A DNA stretch of 64,000 nt from Arthrobacter sp. MYb214 (lineage in GTDB: Bacteria; Actinomycetota; Actinomycetes; Actinomycetales; Micrococcaceae). Of this stretch, positions 49,345 to 59,286 are shown piece after piece (position 1 is the stretch's first letter; each line of letters opens with the position of its first letter). The translations under genes were made by a program, and so were the position numbers. Location of the stretch: contig NZ_PCPZ01000004.1 in the NCBI RefSeq assembly GCF_002979865.1, positions 62,001 through 126,000 of the forward strand, read 5' to 3'. The notes under the pieces were generated by a model, which worked only from the letters and a program-made list of their open reading frames with translations, made no database searches and had not been told where the DNA came from.

Positions 49345-50808
49345 ATGCACGAGCCAAACCAGTCACAGCCCACGCGTGGCCCCCTGCGGATTACCGTGCC
49401 ATCACGCGCTGACGGGTTCCTTCGACAGTTCACCGCAATGATCGGTGGCCGCCTGGGACGACACAGCGATCCAGGCCGAGTCGATCCAGGATTCTTCAGC
49501 GTGGAACGAGTCATTATCCTGATGACCACCGTGGGCGCCTTGCTGATGCTCCTTGCCAAGAACCCCTGCCGGGTCAACGGGTGGACTGGCAACAACCCGT
49601 ACGCCTATGCGTGCTACAGCGACTGGGTTCCGCTGTTCTCCGCCCGCGGCTTCGCCGAGAACCCCTGGGCGCCATTCAGCGCGACCGCCCAGTTCGAGTA
49701 CCCGGTACTGATGAGCACGGTGGCCTCGGCCGTTGCCTCGATCATCCCCACGGGGATCGAAAACCGTTCGCTGCTGTACTTCGACATCAACCTGCTGCTC
49801 GTTGCGATCCTGTGGATGGTCACCGTGATCGCCACCCTGCGGATGACCGGGCGCCGCCCGTGGGATGCCGCAATGGTGGCTATTGCCCCGGGCATCATCC
49901 TGGCCGGCAGCATCAACTGGGACATGTGGGCTGTGGCCTTGCTGGCCCTGGGCATGCTGGCATTCGCACGAAAGCACACCGTCCTTGCCGGGGTGCTGAT
50001 CGGCTTAGGTGCCGCGATGAAGATCTATCCGTTCTTCATCCTCGGCGCGGTGCTGATATTGGCCATTCGCACCGGCAGGCTCAAGACCTTCTGGGTGACT
50101 GGCGGAACCGCCGCGGCGACATGGGCACTGGTGAACCTTCCCTATGCGCTGGCGTTCCCCGACTCGTTCATGCACTTCTTCAACTTCTCTTCTGAACGCG
50201 GGGCAGGCTTCTCCAGCTTCTGGCACGCATGGAATGTCATCGCCGATAACAGGGGAGGGGTCCCGCTCTTTGAAGCCGAACAGATTTCCCGTTACGGCCT
50301 GGTCCTCTTCTTCCTGTGCTGCGTGGGCGTCGCAGTGCTGGGCTTGACTGCTAAACGCACCCCGCGCCTGGCCTCCATGGCCTTCTTGATCATTGCTTCC
50401 TTTGTCATGGTCAATAAGGTGTATTCACCACAGTTCATCGTCTGGCTGATTCCGCTGTTCGCCCTCGCCTTGCCGCGCTGGCGCGAATTCGTTGTCTGGA
50501 TGCTCGTGGAAATCGCGCACTTCTACGCTGTTTGGTTCTACCTTGATTCCCTCTCTGCGGAAGAAGCGCAGAAGGCCTTCCCTGAGACCGGTTATGCGGT
50601 GCTGGTGCTGGCGCATATGGTGATGCTGGGATACCTGATGTTCTTGGTGGCACGTTCAATTCTTGATCCACGCCACGACCCGATTCGTGCCGTGGGCCAG
50701 GATGATCCTTTGGCCGGCCCATTCGCCGGACTGGAGGACCGCTGGACCCTGCGCGGGCTGCTGCCTCAATCCAAGAAAACGAATGAAGTGGCGGGAAATA
50801 AATCATGA
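49345..50808 (+). CDS. GT87-type polyprenyl-phosphate-dependent glycosyltransferase
   Basis: About 487 aa, about ten transmembrane helices. Periplasmic motif NNPYAYACYSDWVPLF and the later IGLGAAMKIYPFFILGAVL are typical of DUF2029/GT87 mannosyltransferases, which use polyprenol-phosphate mannose outside the membrane to build lipoglycans. ATG 49345 chosen (GGAGG just upstream); the frame extends to 49300. Divergent from neuA. The next gene overlaps by 4 bp. Confidence 0.85.
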   Translation: MHEPNQSQPTRGPLRITVPSRADGFLRQFTAMIGGRLGRHSDPGRVDPGFFSVERVIILMTTVGALLMLLAKNPCRVNGWTGNNPYAYACYSDWVPLFSARGFAENPWAPFSATAQFEYPVLMSTVASAVASIIPTGIENRSLLYFDINLLLVAILWMVTVIATLRMTGRRPWDAAMVAIAPGIILAGSINWDMWAVALLALGMLAFARKHTVLAGVLIGLGAAMKIYPFFILGAVLILAIRTGRLKTFWVTGGTAAATWALVNLPYALAFPDSFMHFFNFSSERGAGFSSFWHAWNVIADNRGGVPLFEAEQISRYGLVLFFLCCVGVAVLGLTAKRTPRLASMAFLIIASFVMVNKVYSPQFIVWLIPLFALALPRWREFVVWMLVEIAHFYAVWFYLDSLSAEEAQKAFPETGYAVLVLAHMVMLGYLMFLVARSILDPRHDPIRAVGQDDPLAGPFAGLEDRWTLRGLLPQSKKTNEVAGNKS

Positions 50809-52238
50809 GCGATGTTGCCGTTGTCGGTGCGGGACCCAATGGGCTAGCAGCCGCAGCAGTTGCTGCCCGTGCTGGATTAAGCGTCACGGTATATGAAGCC
50901 AACGACACCATCGGCGGGGCCGCCAGAACGCAGCCGCTGAATGGTTCTGCAGCGAAATTCGATTTGGGCAGCGCAGTGCATCCGATGGCCATGCAATCCC
51001 AAGCCATGCATGAACTGGGCGTCCACGACAAGGTGGAGTTCATCGTCCCCGAGCTGTCCTTCGCCCATGTGCTGGATCGCCGGACTGCCTACGCGTACAA
51101 GGATCTGGAACGCACCGGGCAGGAACTTGGAGGCGCGGACGGCGAGATGTACACCCGGCTCCTGGGCCCGCTGGTCAAGCAGATTGACGGGGTCAGCCAG
51201 ACACTGCTCAATCCTCTGCTGAGGGTTCCCTCGAACCCCGCAGCGTTGGCGACCTTTGCCGTGAGCACGGTGGCGGGCATGGCCGTCAAGGAACTCTTTT
51301 CTGGAAAGTTTGAACGCGCCGCCGCGCTCTACGCAGGCTGTTCCGCCCACGTTGCGGGAGGCTCTCGCGGACCGGCCAATGCCGGGGCAGGACTGTTCCT
51401 TGCAGCAACAGCGCACGGCAAGGGATGGGCCATCCCGCGTGGAGGTTCCCAAGCCATCAGCGACGCCTTGGCCGAAGAAGCGATGGCTCATGGAGCAAAA
51501 ATCCTTACCGGCACCCGCGTCAACCATGTTGATGAGCTTTCTGCGCAGAGCATCCTCTTCGATACCTCCGCCGAAAACGCTGCCAAGCTTTCAACAGGAC
51601 ACCTGCCTGAACGGCTCTCGCACGCGTTGAGCAGCATCCGGCGCTCGCCGGGAAGCTGCCTGGTGCACTACGTCCTTTCGGCACCGGTTCCATGGCGCGA
51701 CGAGACTCTGGGCAAGGCCGGCACCGTGCACCTGGGCGGCACCGCGGCGCAGGTCGGGAAGGCCGAACGCGCCGCAGTGCGCGGGGGAGCGGCGAAGCCG
51801 TTCATGATTGTTGCCCAGCCCTCGCAATTTGATGATTCGCGGGCACCGCAGGGCCAGCACGTCATCTGGGCCTACTGCCACGTGCCACTGGATTCTCCGG
51901 TAGACATGAGCCGGGAACTGAAGGAAATGATTGAACAGGCAGCCCCTGGTTTCAGCGAGACAATCATTGAATCCCATGTTGTCACCGCCCAGGACTTGGA
52001 AGTGCAGAACTCGGCACTGGTCGGTGGCGATCTTTCCGGGGGAACCATGGACCTGCTGGGCAGCATCAAGCGGCCTCGGATCTCGGCCGACCCGTGGTAC
52101 CTGCAGTCCAAAGGACTGTACTTGGTATCCTCGGCTGCGCCTCCGGGGCCGTCGGTGCATGGCATGGGCGGATTCCTCGGAGCGCAATCGATGCTCAAAC
52201 GGGAATACGGAATCGCAAACTGGAAATCGGTGAACTGA
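50805..52238 (+). CDS. FAD-dependent oxidoreductase (phytoene-desaturase-like)
   Basis: 477 aa. Rossmann motif VGAGPNGLAAAAVAARAG and YEANDTIGGAARTQPL for FAD. The C-terminal segment PPGPSVHGMGGF closes the FAD site. Belongs to the amine oxidase/carotenoid desaturase-like superfamily; substrate unknown. ATGA overlap with the GT87 gene suggests a shared transcript and possible role in lipid or polyprenyl metabolism. Confidence 0.85.
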   Translation: MSDVAVVGAGPNGLAAAAVAARAGLSVTVYEANDTIGGAARTQPLNGSAAKFDLGSAVHPMAMQSQAMHELGVHDKVEFIVPELSFAHVLDRRTAYAYKDLERTGQELGGADGEMYTRLLGPLVKQIDGVSQTLLNPLLRVPSNPAALATFAVSTVAGMAVKELFSGKFERAAALYAGCSAHVAGGSRGPANAGAGLFLAATAHGKGWAIPRGGSQAISDALAEEAMAHGAKILTGTRVNHVDELSAQSILFDTSAENAAKLSTGHLPERLSHALSSIRRSPGSCLVHYVLSAPVPWRDETLGKAGTVHLGGTAAQVGKAERAAVRGGAAKPFMIVAQPSQFDDSRAPQGQHVIWAYCHVPLDSPVDMSRELKEMIEQAAPGFSETIIESHVVTAQDLEVQNSALVGGDLSGGTMDLLGSIKRPRISADPWYLQSKGLYLVSSAAPPGPSVHGMGGFLGAQSMLKREYGIANWKSVN

Positions 52239-52244
52239 GAGGCA

Positions 52245-53270
52245 ATGGAATCAGTGCTCGCGCAGCTCGTTGGCTGGGTCTTCCTGGCAGCACTCTGGTG
52301 GCTGTTTATCCGGCAATACCGCAAGGACCCACGCCGCTTGGGTCTGGCTGCACTTCTCTTGCCGCTGGTGTTCTTCACCATTTCGGCGGTCGTCGACCTG
52401 TTGACCAGTGTGATCCCCGGGTTTGGGTTCCTCTTCTCCATAGTGCTGGTGCTGACCCCGCTGATGGTCGTTGTCTTCGGTGCCGCGCTGATCTACAACG
52501 GGATCCTGATGTGCCGGCGCGAAGGAGCCAAACCTGCGAATCTGCTGTCATTGGCAGCCGGGCTATCCGTCTTTGTCCTGCCAGTCATTGCGGTGCTGCT
52601 GATTCGCATCGAATCCTGGTGGACCTATTCGCTGGCTTTCGTCCTGTTCATGGCCTCCGTCTTCACGGCGAGCTTGTTCGCCATGCTGTTGCTGTACGCA
52701 TGGGTGCACGCCAGATACCCATCCAAGGGCGAAGCCGCCGCCGTGGTGGTCCTTGGTGCCCGCACAATCAACGGCAAGGTCACCCCGTTGCTGCGTGGCC
52801 GCTTGGACAAGGGCATAGACCTGCATCAACTGCAGGCATCTGCTCGCCCCTTCATGGTTCCGACCGGGGGACAGGGCCATGATGAGGAAGAACCAGAGGG
52901 CGTAAGCATGGCCCGCTACCTGCGTGAGCAGGGCATTGCCGATGAACAGATTCTGGTTGAAGACCGGGCCAGGGACACCCTTGAGAACCTGGAGTTCTCC
53001 GACGCCTTGGTCCGTGCCCAGCGTCCGGATGGCCAGCTGTGGTTGGTCACCAGCGACTATCATGCGCTGCGTGCAGCAATGGCGTCACGCAAGCTCGGCT
53101 TGGATGCCCGTGCCTTCGGCGGGAAAACGGCGGCCTACTACCGTCCGAGTGCCTTCCTCAGGGAATGCGTTGCGATCGTGCGGGATCAAAAGAAGCTGAT
53201 GGTTTTGCTGGCCCTGCCCTTCGCATTAGCCGTCGCAGGGATGATGTTCGTGCTCACGACGACCTTCTAA
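52245..53270 (+). CDS. YdcF/SanA-family membrane protein (DUF218)
   Basis: 341 aa. The first about 160 residues hold five transmembrane helices. The DUF218 domain follows with VVVLGARTINGKVTP, PTGGQGHDEEEPEG, EDRARDTLENLEFS and LVTSDYHALRA, the typical conserved blocks of ElyC/YdcF. A final helix ends the protein. Family members influence envelope carrier metabolism. Followed by a strong terminator, closing the 49.3-53.3 kb transcript. Confidence 0.88.
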   Translation: MESVLAQLVGWVFLAALWWLFIRQYRKDPRRLGLAALLLPLVFFTISAVVDLLTSVIPGFGFLFSIVLVLTPLMVVVFGAALIYNGILMCRREGAKPANLLSLAAGLSVFVLPVIAVLLIRIESWWTYSLAFVLFMASVFTASLFAMLLLYAWVHARYPSKGEAAAVVVLGARTINGKVTPLLRGRLDKGIDLHQLQASARPFMVPTGGQGHDEEEPEGVSMARYLREQGIADEQILVEDRARDTLENLEFSDALVRAQRPDGQLWLVTSDYHALRAAMASRKLGLDARAFGGKTAAYYRPSAFLRECVAIVRDQKKLMVLLALPFALAVAGMMFVLTTTF

Positions 53271-53283
53271 CTTCCTTGGCACC

Positions 53284-53317
53284 CTGGGACCATGCACCAT
53301 CTGGTGCATGGGCCCAG
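53284..53317 (+). terminator. Terminator after the YdcF gene
   Basis: Long stem CTGGG-CCATGCACCA / TGGTGCATGG-CCCAG with one mismatched pair, followed by TTTTC. Confidence 0.85.
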
Positions 53318-53408
53318 TTTTCGCTTCCCTGCCATCACCCTTTTGGTTGAGCCATAAATCAGCACTGGGGGCGGTGAGAGCTGGGCTCGAATTCCCTAGG
53401 CTGGAAAT

Positions 53409-54335
53409 ATGATCCAGGCAGAGCAGTTGACGAAGAAATACGGTGGAAAAACCGTGGTCGATAATGCGTCGTTCACGGTCCAAGAAGGCATGGTGACTGG
53501 GTTCCTCGGCCCGAATGGTGCCGGCAAGTCCACCACCATGCGCATGATCGTGGGATTGGCCAAACCTACCAGCGGTGAAGTGCTGGTCAACGGGCACGAT
53601 TTCAAAAAATCACGTCACCCGCTGACCGAAGTCGGCACCCTGCTGGAAGCTAAGTCGGTGCACAAATCCCTGACTCCGCTGGCGCATTTGCGTGCCATGG
53701 CGGCTACCGCGGGGATCCCGAAGTCCCGAGTGCACGAAGTGCTCGATCTGACTGGCTTGTCTAGCGTGCAGCGCAAGAAGGTCGGCGGCTTTTCGCTGGG
53801 CATGGGGCAGCGGCTGGGCATTGCCACGGCCCTGCTTGGAGATCCGCAGGTGCTGATCCTCGATGAGCCGGTCAACGGCCTGGATCCCGAAGGCGTGGCT
53901 TGGGTCCGCAATCTGGCCCGCCAGCAGGCGGCCGATGGCAAAACCGTTTTCATCTCCTCCCACCTGATGAGTGAAATGGCCCAGACGGCGGATCACCTGA
54001 TCGTGATTGGCCGTGGCCGCATCATGGCCGATGCGCCGATCACTGAATTCATCGACAACGGTCTTGACCAGACCATTGTGCGTTCAGCCGACATTGAGAT
54101 CTTGATGAATGCGTTGAACGGCGAAGGTATTCAGCTACGCCGGATTGATGAGCATGGCCTGGAAGTTACCGGCCCCGATTCAGAAACCATTGGCCGCCGT
54201 GCCTTGGAATACGGGGTGGTGCTCAGCGAATTGCGTCCGCTGCAACGCACCTTGGAAGACGCCTACATGGAATTGACCCGCGATGCCGTCGAATACCACT
54301 CGAACACAGTTGCCGAGACTGGCGGCGGGAAGTAA
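53409..54335 (+). CDS. ABC transporter ATP-binding protein
   Basis: 308 aa. Walker A GPNGAGKSTTMR, signature FSLGMGQRLGIA, Walker B VLILDEPVNGLDPEG, and switch His in FISSHLMSE. Family of ABC-2 exporters for peptides such as bacitracin/lantibiotics or lipids. Four bp before the permease gene. The two-component system downstream suggests an inducible stress or antibiotic-response unit. Confidence 0.92.
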   Translation: MIQAEQLTKKYGGKTVVDNASFTVQEGMVTGFLGPNGAGKSTTMRMIVGLAKPTSGEVLVNGHDFKKSRHPLTEVGTLLEAKSVHKSLTPLAHLRAMAATAGIPKSRVHEVLDLTGLSSVQRKKVGGFSLGMGQRLGIATALLGDPQVLILDEPVNGLDPEGVAWVRNLARQQAADGKTVFISSHLMSEMAQTADHLIVIGRGRIMADAPITEFIDNGLDQTIVRSADIEILMNALNGEGIQLRRIDEHGLEVTGPDSETIGRRALEYGVVLSELRPLQRTLEDAYMELTRDAVEYHSNTVAETGGGK

Positions 54336-54339
54336 GGAC

Positions 54340-55182
54340 ATGTCTAACCATCTAGCAACCGCACCGCATGGCAAGGTCACCCTCTTCGGCGTGCTGCGCA
54401 GTGAGTCCATCCGTTTCTTCTCCCTGAACTCCACCCGCATCCTGGTTCTCTTGGCCATCGTGTTCTATGTGGGCATTGCAGCCGTGGCCACGTGGGGCAT
54501 TGGTTCGCTCAGTGCCAGCATGGGCGACACGGATCAGATGCCGGGCATGGAAGGCCTATCGGCCCCGGGATTCGCCGCTGAGCTCATCGGCTCGGGTCTG
54601 GTCTTCAGCCAGCTGATTCTTGGCGTGCTTGGTGTCCTGCTCTTCAGCGGTGAATTCACCACCGGCTCAGCGGTAAGCACGTTCCTGGCCAGCCCGCGGC
54701 GACTGCGTGTCCTGGCCGCCAAGGGCATCTTGATCATCCTGCTCACTGCCGTCGTCCAGATCATCAGCTCGCTCTTGGCCTTCGCGATCAGCAAGCCGAT
54801 TGCCGAGAACTACCAGATGAATCTGGAATTCAGCAGCGATGCCTTCCAACGGGTGCTCTGGTACGGGACGCTGGCGGTGACCATGGCGGCGTTGATCGGT
54901 TTGGCGTTGGGGATGCTGCTGCGCAACTCGGCCGGAGGCATCACCAGCCTCGCTGCCCTGTTCTTCGTGCTGCCGATCATCCTTTCCATCCTGACCACCT
55001 TGACCGACTGGGCGCAGGATATCGCGAAGTTCACCCCTGACCAGCTGGGCATGGGGTTGGCGACGCCCGCAAGTGTTGTCACCGACTTGGAGACCTGGCA
55101 GCAACTGCTGGGCGTGGCGGGTTGGATCGTGCTTCCACTGGTGTTGGGTGCAATCCTGCTGACCAAGCGGGACATCAAGTAG
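54340..55182 (+). CDS. ABC-2 type permease
   Basis: 280 aa, six transmembrane helices: one near residue 40, a long external loop rich in Gly/Met (SMGDTDQMPGMEG), then five more. GEFTTGSAVSTFLASPRR is the ABC-2 coupling region. Partner of the preceding ATPase. Substrate unknown. ATG 54340 chosen by GGGAAG upstream and lack of overlap into the ATPase. Confidence 0.9.
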   Translation: MSNHLATAPHGKVTLFGVLRSESIRFFSLNSTRILVLLAIVFYVGIAAVATWGIGSLSASMGDTDQMPGMEGLSAPGFAAELIGSGLVFSQLILGVLGVLLFSGEFTTGSAVSTFLASPRRLRVLAAKGILIILLTAVVQIISSLLAFAISKPIAENYQMNLEFSSDAFQRVLWYGTLAVTMAALIGLALGMLLRNSAGGITSLAALFFVLPIILSILTTLTDWAQDIAKFTPDQLGMGLATPASVVTDLETWQQLLGVAGWIVLPLVLGAILLTKRDIK

Positions 55183-55216
55183 CACAGGGATTGATCGAGA
55201 AAACTAGACTGGAAAC

Positions 55217-56512
55217 ATGAGCCAACCGACGCTGCAGGAAACTGTGGTTTCCTTCGATGAACTGGCCGCCAAGCGCATGGGCCGGATACGCCGTTATTTG
55301 CGTACCCACCCGCGTTTGGTGGTCATCGGTGCGGTAGTCATCTATCTGCTGCTCACACTGCCCGGTGTCCTAGTCATGGCAGCGATGCCAGAAGCCAACG
55401 CCACCGGCCTGCTGGTCGTCACCCTCGCCGTCAGCGCTGCCTTGTTGTACCGGCGCCGGGCGCCGATGACGGTGATCATCCTGGTGTTCATTTTCGAATG
55501 CCTGGCCCTGGTGATTGCTGGTCCGCAAGGTGGACTGGGCGGGGTAGGCATGATTATCGCCCTGTACACGGTCGCCACCAGCTATTCGGCCAAACGCACC
55601 ATCCCGCTGGCCATCTTGGCCGGCAGCTTCCAGACGGTCCTGATGGTGCTGATGGGCTTCCCCGACATGGCCGGAATGGAATTCGACCCGCAAGATGGAA
55701 TCGACGAAACCATCTTCACGCGCGTCATCATCGCCGTCTCGGGCAGCTTCGTCATCGGTTTCTACATTGCCGCAGCCGCGGTGGGCATGAATGTGCGCAA
55801 CGCGCGCATCCACGAAGCTGAACTGAATCACTGGGCCTCGCAGGTCTCCGGACTGGCCCAGGTGCAAGAGCGCAACCGCATCGCCCGCGAAATGCACGAC
55901 GTTGTCGCCCATTCGCTTTCGGTGATGATTGCCTTGTCAGAGGGGGCACGAGTGGTGGCCAAGCGCGATCAGGTCCGTGCCGACGAAGTGCTCAATGAGC
56001 TCTCTGGAACCGGTCGCGCCGCCCTGGCGGATATGCGCCGCATGCTGGGTGTGCTTCGCCAAGAAGAATCCGGAGAGCTGGCCCCGCAGCCTACCGGCGG
56101 GAACGTGGAGCAATTGCTCGAAGGATTCCGTACCGCAGGTCTGCCGGTCTCATTTACCCATACGGGCGATCCGTTGCCGGAGGACACCACCTTCCAGCTG
56201 ACCGTCTTCCGTATCATTCAAGAGTCCCTGACTAATTCCTTGCGCTATGCCCGTAACGTAAGTGATGTGCAGGTTCGCCTGGAACGGCGCCGCGAAGAAC
56301 TGCGCATGGAAATCATGGACAACGGAGATGCAACGAGAGTTCCGAGTATCGGCAGCGGACGCGGGCTGCGCGGCATGCGCGAACGAGCCGCGCTTTTTGG
56401 CGGAACGGTTGATGCCGGGCCGGTAGCCAGTGGCGGATGGATTGTGAAAGCAGTCCTCAAGCTGCCCGAATGCAGCTTGCAGAACGAAAACCAGAAGGCA
56501 GTGAAGGAATAA
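55217..56512 (+). CDS. Sensor histidine kinase (NarL-partner type)
   Basis: 431 aa. About five membrane helices (residues 35-195), then HisKA_3 dimerisation with His227 in RIAREMHDVVAHS, and the ATPase region with GSGRGLRGMRERAALFGG. Phosphorylates the response regulator that starts 2 bp after its stop. Short external loops hint at intramembrane sensing of cell-envelope stress, as in LiaS-like kinases, though that is inference. Located 34 bp after the permease. Confidence 0.93.
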   Translation: MSQPTLQETVVSFDELAAKRMGRIRRYLRTHPRLVVIGAVVIYLLLTLPGVLVMAAMPEANATGLLVVTLAVSAALLYRRRAPMTVIILVFIFECLALVIAGPQGGLGGVGMIIALYTVATSYSAKRTIPLAILAGSFQTVLMVLMGFPDMAGMEFDPQDGIDETIFTRVIIAVSGSFVIGFYIAAAAVGMNVRNARIHEAELNHWASQVSGLAQVQERNRIAREMHDVVAHSLSVMIALSEGARVVAKRDQVRADEVLNELSGTGRAALADMRRMLGVLRQEESGELAPQPTGGNVEQLLEGFRTAGLPVSFTHTGDPLPEDTTFQLTVFRIIQESLTNSLRYARNVSDVQVRLERRREELRMEIMDNGDATRVPSIGSGRGLRGMRERAALFGGTVDAGPVASGGWIVKAVLKLPECSLQNENQKAVKE

Positions 56513-56514
56513 GC

Positions 56515-57213
56515 GTGGAAGACAAAATCAAGGTACTGCTGGTCGATGACCAGCCCCTCTTACGCATGGGATTCCGCCTCATCCTCGAAGGTGAAGACGA
56601 CATCGTCATCGCCGGCGAAGCTGTCGATGGACTCGATGCCCTTGCCCAGACGGCCGCACTGAAACCCGATGTGGTCCTGATGGATGTGCGCATGCCCAAG
56701 ATGGACGGCTTGGAAGCGACCGAACGCATCGCCAAGGACCATCCGGAAACCAAGATCATCATCCTGACGACCTTTGACCTGGACGAGTACGCCTTCTCAG
56801 GGCTGCAGGCAGGAGCCAGCGCGTTCCTGCTCAAGGACGTGGCCCCGGAAGAACTGGTCCAAGCGGTGCGCCTGGTAGCTTCCGGCGACGCTGTGGTGGC
56901 ACCCCGGGTGACTGCCCGCCTGCTGGAAACCTATGTGCGCAACGCTGGCGCCGGGAACCGGAACCAGCCGGCCGAAACTCCGCATGACCCGCTGCTCGAT
57001 GATCTTACCCCGCGTGAGCAGGAAGTGCTGCGTGCGCTTTCCGAGGGACTATCCAACGCCGAGATTGCACACCGTTTCTTCCTTTCCGAAGCAACGGTGA
57101 AAACCCACGTGCGGCGCATCCTGACCAAATTGCATCTGCGCGACCGTGTTCAAGCGGTGGTGTACGCCTACGAGACTGGGCTGGTCATTCCATCCCAAGG
57201 CCTGGACTACTAG
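56515..57213 (+). CDS. NarL/LuxR-type response regulator
   Basis: 232 aa from GTG 56515 (AAGGA upstream). Receiver domain with phospho-acceptor Asp57 in VVLMDVRMPKMDG and Asp11/Asp12. LuxR HTH LTPREQEVLRALSEGLSNAEIA and VKTHVRRILTKL at the C-terminus. Presumably regulates the upstream ABC genes. Ends before a terminator. Confidence 0.95.
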   Translation: MEDKIKVLLVDDQPLLRMGFRLILEGEDDIVIAGEAVDGLDALAQTAALKPDVVLMDVRMPKMDGLEATERIAKDHPETKIIILTTFDLDEYAFSGLQAGASAFLLKDVAPEELVQAVRLVASGDAVVAPRVTARLLETYVRNAGAGNRNQPAETPHDPLLDDLTPREQEVLRALSEGLSNAEIAHRFFLSEATVKTHVRRILTKLHLRDRVQAVVYAYETGLVIPSQGLDY

Positions 57214-57232
57214 GCATCGCTGAGGCAGCAAA

Positions 57233-57276
57233 ATGGCCGCCGGGTGAAACCCCATGGGGTTCCGCCCGGCGGCCAT
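57233..57276. terminator. Terminator between the response regulator and LapA-like gene
   Basis: Perfect 12-bp GC-rich stem (57233-57244 / 57265-57276) with an inner ACCCC/GGGGT palindrome, between convergent genes. Confidence 0.75.
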
Positions 57277-57284
57277 GGAGCTTT

Positions 57285-57671
57285 CTAGCGCTTATTGGCC
57301 TTGCGCTGCTTCTTCGCCGTAGAGCGCAGCTGTATCACGCGGGCCACCCCGGCGATCGCGACCACTAGGGCGCCACCAATAGCGGCAAAGAACAATGCCA
57401 GCCCGAGGTTGACCTGTCCCTGATACGCGAAGTAGTTCAGGGTCACCTGCTCCTGGTTCTGGGCAATGAAGATGATCAGCAGGATCAGCACGAGCAAGCC
57501 GAAGATCGTAGCGGTCCAGATACGACCCAACTTGGTCGCTGGGAGCTTATCTGCACCGGCAGGTTTGGCCCGTTGGACCTTGGAATCCATCGGTACGGTG
57601 GTCTCCACTTCGACCTCGCGTGATTCTGCTGGAATGTTCTCTTGCTCTGGTGTTCGATCAGCCGTAGCCAT
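57285..57671 (-). CDS. LapA-domain (DUF1049) membrane protein
   Basis: 128 aa from ATG 57671. Acidic N-terminal about 50 residues, then two transmembrane helices (about 53-73 and 88-110) with the LapA pattern FIAQNQEQVTLNYFAYQGQVNLGLALFFAA, and a basic tail (AKKQRKANKR). In proteobacteria LapA joins lipopolysaccharide assembly; in Gram-positives the role is unknown. Convergent with the regulator. Confidence 0.85.
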   Translation of the reverse strand: MATADRTPEQENIPAESREVEVETTVPMDSKVQRAKPAGADKLPATKLGRIWTATIFGLLVLILLIIFIAQNQEQVTLNYFAYQGQVNLGLALFFAAIGGALVVAIAGVARVIQLRSTAKKQRKANKR

Positions 57672-57911
57672 GATGAACTCGCTTTCCTTGTCTCCGGGAC
57701 TGCTTTCAGCTTCGTCGAGAGCGAGGTGCCAAGTCAAGACCCGGATAGGGGTGTCTGCCAGGTTGCCAGGGCGGAGGCAGGCCCAGCAGGACATCAGCAA
57801 ATGTGGTTCAGGCTACTAAGCTGGGAGGCAACTCGACTTTTCAGGCGGGAACCAAAACCTGAAGAACCGTCTGACAAACATCTCTTGACAGAAAGAAGTG
57901 AGTAACCAGCC

Positions 57912-59192
57912 ATGGCACAAGCCGCAGCAATGGCCCACATTGCAGATCTGGCCGAATACGTCGCAACCTCGCCATCGAGCTACCACGCCGCGGCCTCGGC
58001 CGCGCAGCGCTTGGACGCAGTTGGATTCACCGGTCTGGACGAAAAGCAGGCTTGGAACCTGGTCCCGGGTTCCTACTACGTGGTCCGCGACGGTGCGATC
58101 ATCGCTTGGGTGCAGCCAGAAGCTGCCACTGCGACCAGCGGATTCCATATCCTCGGCGCCCACACCGACTCGCCGGGCTTCAAGCTCAAGCCGAAGCCAA
58201 CCACCGGTTCCAACGGCTGGTGGCAGGCAGGGGTCGAAGTCTACGGCGGACCGCTGCTGAACTCCTGGCTGGACCGCGAACTGGTGCTCGCCGGCCGATT
58301 GGTACTCAAGGACGGTTCCGAGCACCTGGCGAAGACCGAACCAATCCTGCGCATCCCGCAACTAGCGATCCATCTGGACCGCCAGGTCAATGAGGGCCTG
58401 ACCCTGGACAAGCAGACCCACACCAATCCAATCTTTGGCGCCGGCGATCTGGCGGATGCCGACATCCTGGCGATCCTGGCGAAGTCTGCAGGTGTCGACC
58501 CGGCCCAGGTAGCCGGCTACGACATCCTGACCGCGCCCGCGCAGCGCGGCGAGGTCTTTGGCGAGGGCAAGAACTTCTTCGCCAGCGCCCGGCTGGATAA
58601 CCTCACTTCGGTGCACGCAGGCCTGATTGCGCTGACGGGCCATTCCCGCAAGCCAGCAGGCAACCGCATTGCCATGCTTGCTGCCTTCGACCACGAAGAA
58701 CTGGGTTCCTCCTCGCGCTCGGGCGCTTGCGGCCCATTCCTGGAAGAGCTGATCAACCGCATCCAGGCATCCATGGATGCCTCAGTTGAAGACACCGCTC
58801 GCGCCCTGTCGAATTCTGTATGCCTGTCTGCCGATGCTGGCCACGCGGTTCACCCGAACTACCCAGAGCGCCACGACCCAGCCAACCGTCCGCAGCTGAA
58901 TGCCGGCCCGCTGCTGAAGATCAATGCGAACCAGCGTTATGCCACCGATGCGGTGGGTGCTGCCGCATTCGCCAACTGGTGCGAGTCGGCGGGAGTTCCC
59001 TACCAGGAGTTCGTGTCCAATAACCGCGTACCGTGCGGATCCACCATTGGACCATTGACCGCGACCCGACTGGGGATTCGCACCCTGGATGTGGGAGTCG
59101 CGCTGCTGTCCATGCACTCGGCCCGCGAGATGTGCGGCGTTGACGACCCTTGGTATCTGTCCAAGGTCTCTCGCGAGTTCTTCGGAGCCTAG
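57912..59192 (+). CDS. M18-family aminopeptidase
   Basis: 426 aa zinc peptidase. Metal ligands and active site: LGAHTDSPGFKLKPKP, FDHEELGSSSRSGA, SADAGHAVHPNYPE and LLSMHSAREMCGVDD. Removes N-terminal residues, usually acidic, from peptides in the cytosol. GAAAGAAGTGAG upstream of the ATG. Followed by a terminator. Confidence 0.95.
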   Translation: MAQAAAMAHIADLAEYVATSPSSYHAAASAAQRLDAVGFTGLDEKQAWNLVPGSYYVVRDGAIIAWVQPEAATATSGFHILGAHTDSPGFKLKPKPTTGSNGWWQAGVEVYGGPLLNSWLDRELVLAGRLVLKDGSEHLAKTEPILRIPQLAIHLDRQVNEGLTLDKQTHTNPIFGAGDLADADILAILAKSAGVDPAQVAGYDILTAPAQRGEVFGEGKNFFASARLDNLTSVHAGLIALTGHSRKPAGNRIAMLAAFDHEELGSSSRSGACGPFLEELINRIQASMDASVEDTARALSNSVCLSADAGHAVHPNYPERHDPANRPQLNAGPLLKINANQRYATDAVGAAAFANWCESAGVPYQEFVSNNRVPCGSTIGPLTATRLGIRTLDVGVALLSMHSAREMCGVDDPWYLSKVSREFFGA

Positions 59193-59204
59193 CAAGTCCA
59201 ACCT

Positions 59205-59232
59205 GAAAAGCCGGCCTGCGGGCTGGCTTTTC
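59205..59232 (+). terminator. Terminator after the M18 aminopeptidase
   Basis: Stem AAAAGCCGGCC / GGCTGGCTTTT with one mismatch, TGCG loop and T4. Confidence 0.85.
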
Positions 59233-59286
59233 GCCTCCCCGGGGGATCTTCGCCCGATACGGTTTACTGGTGGCATAATCGGCACC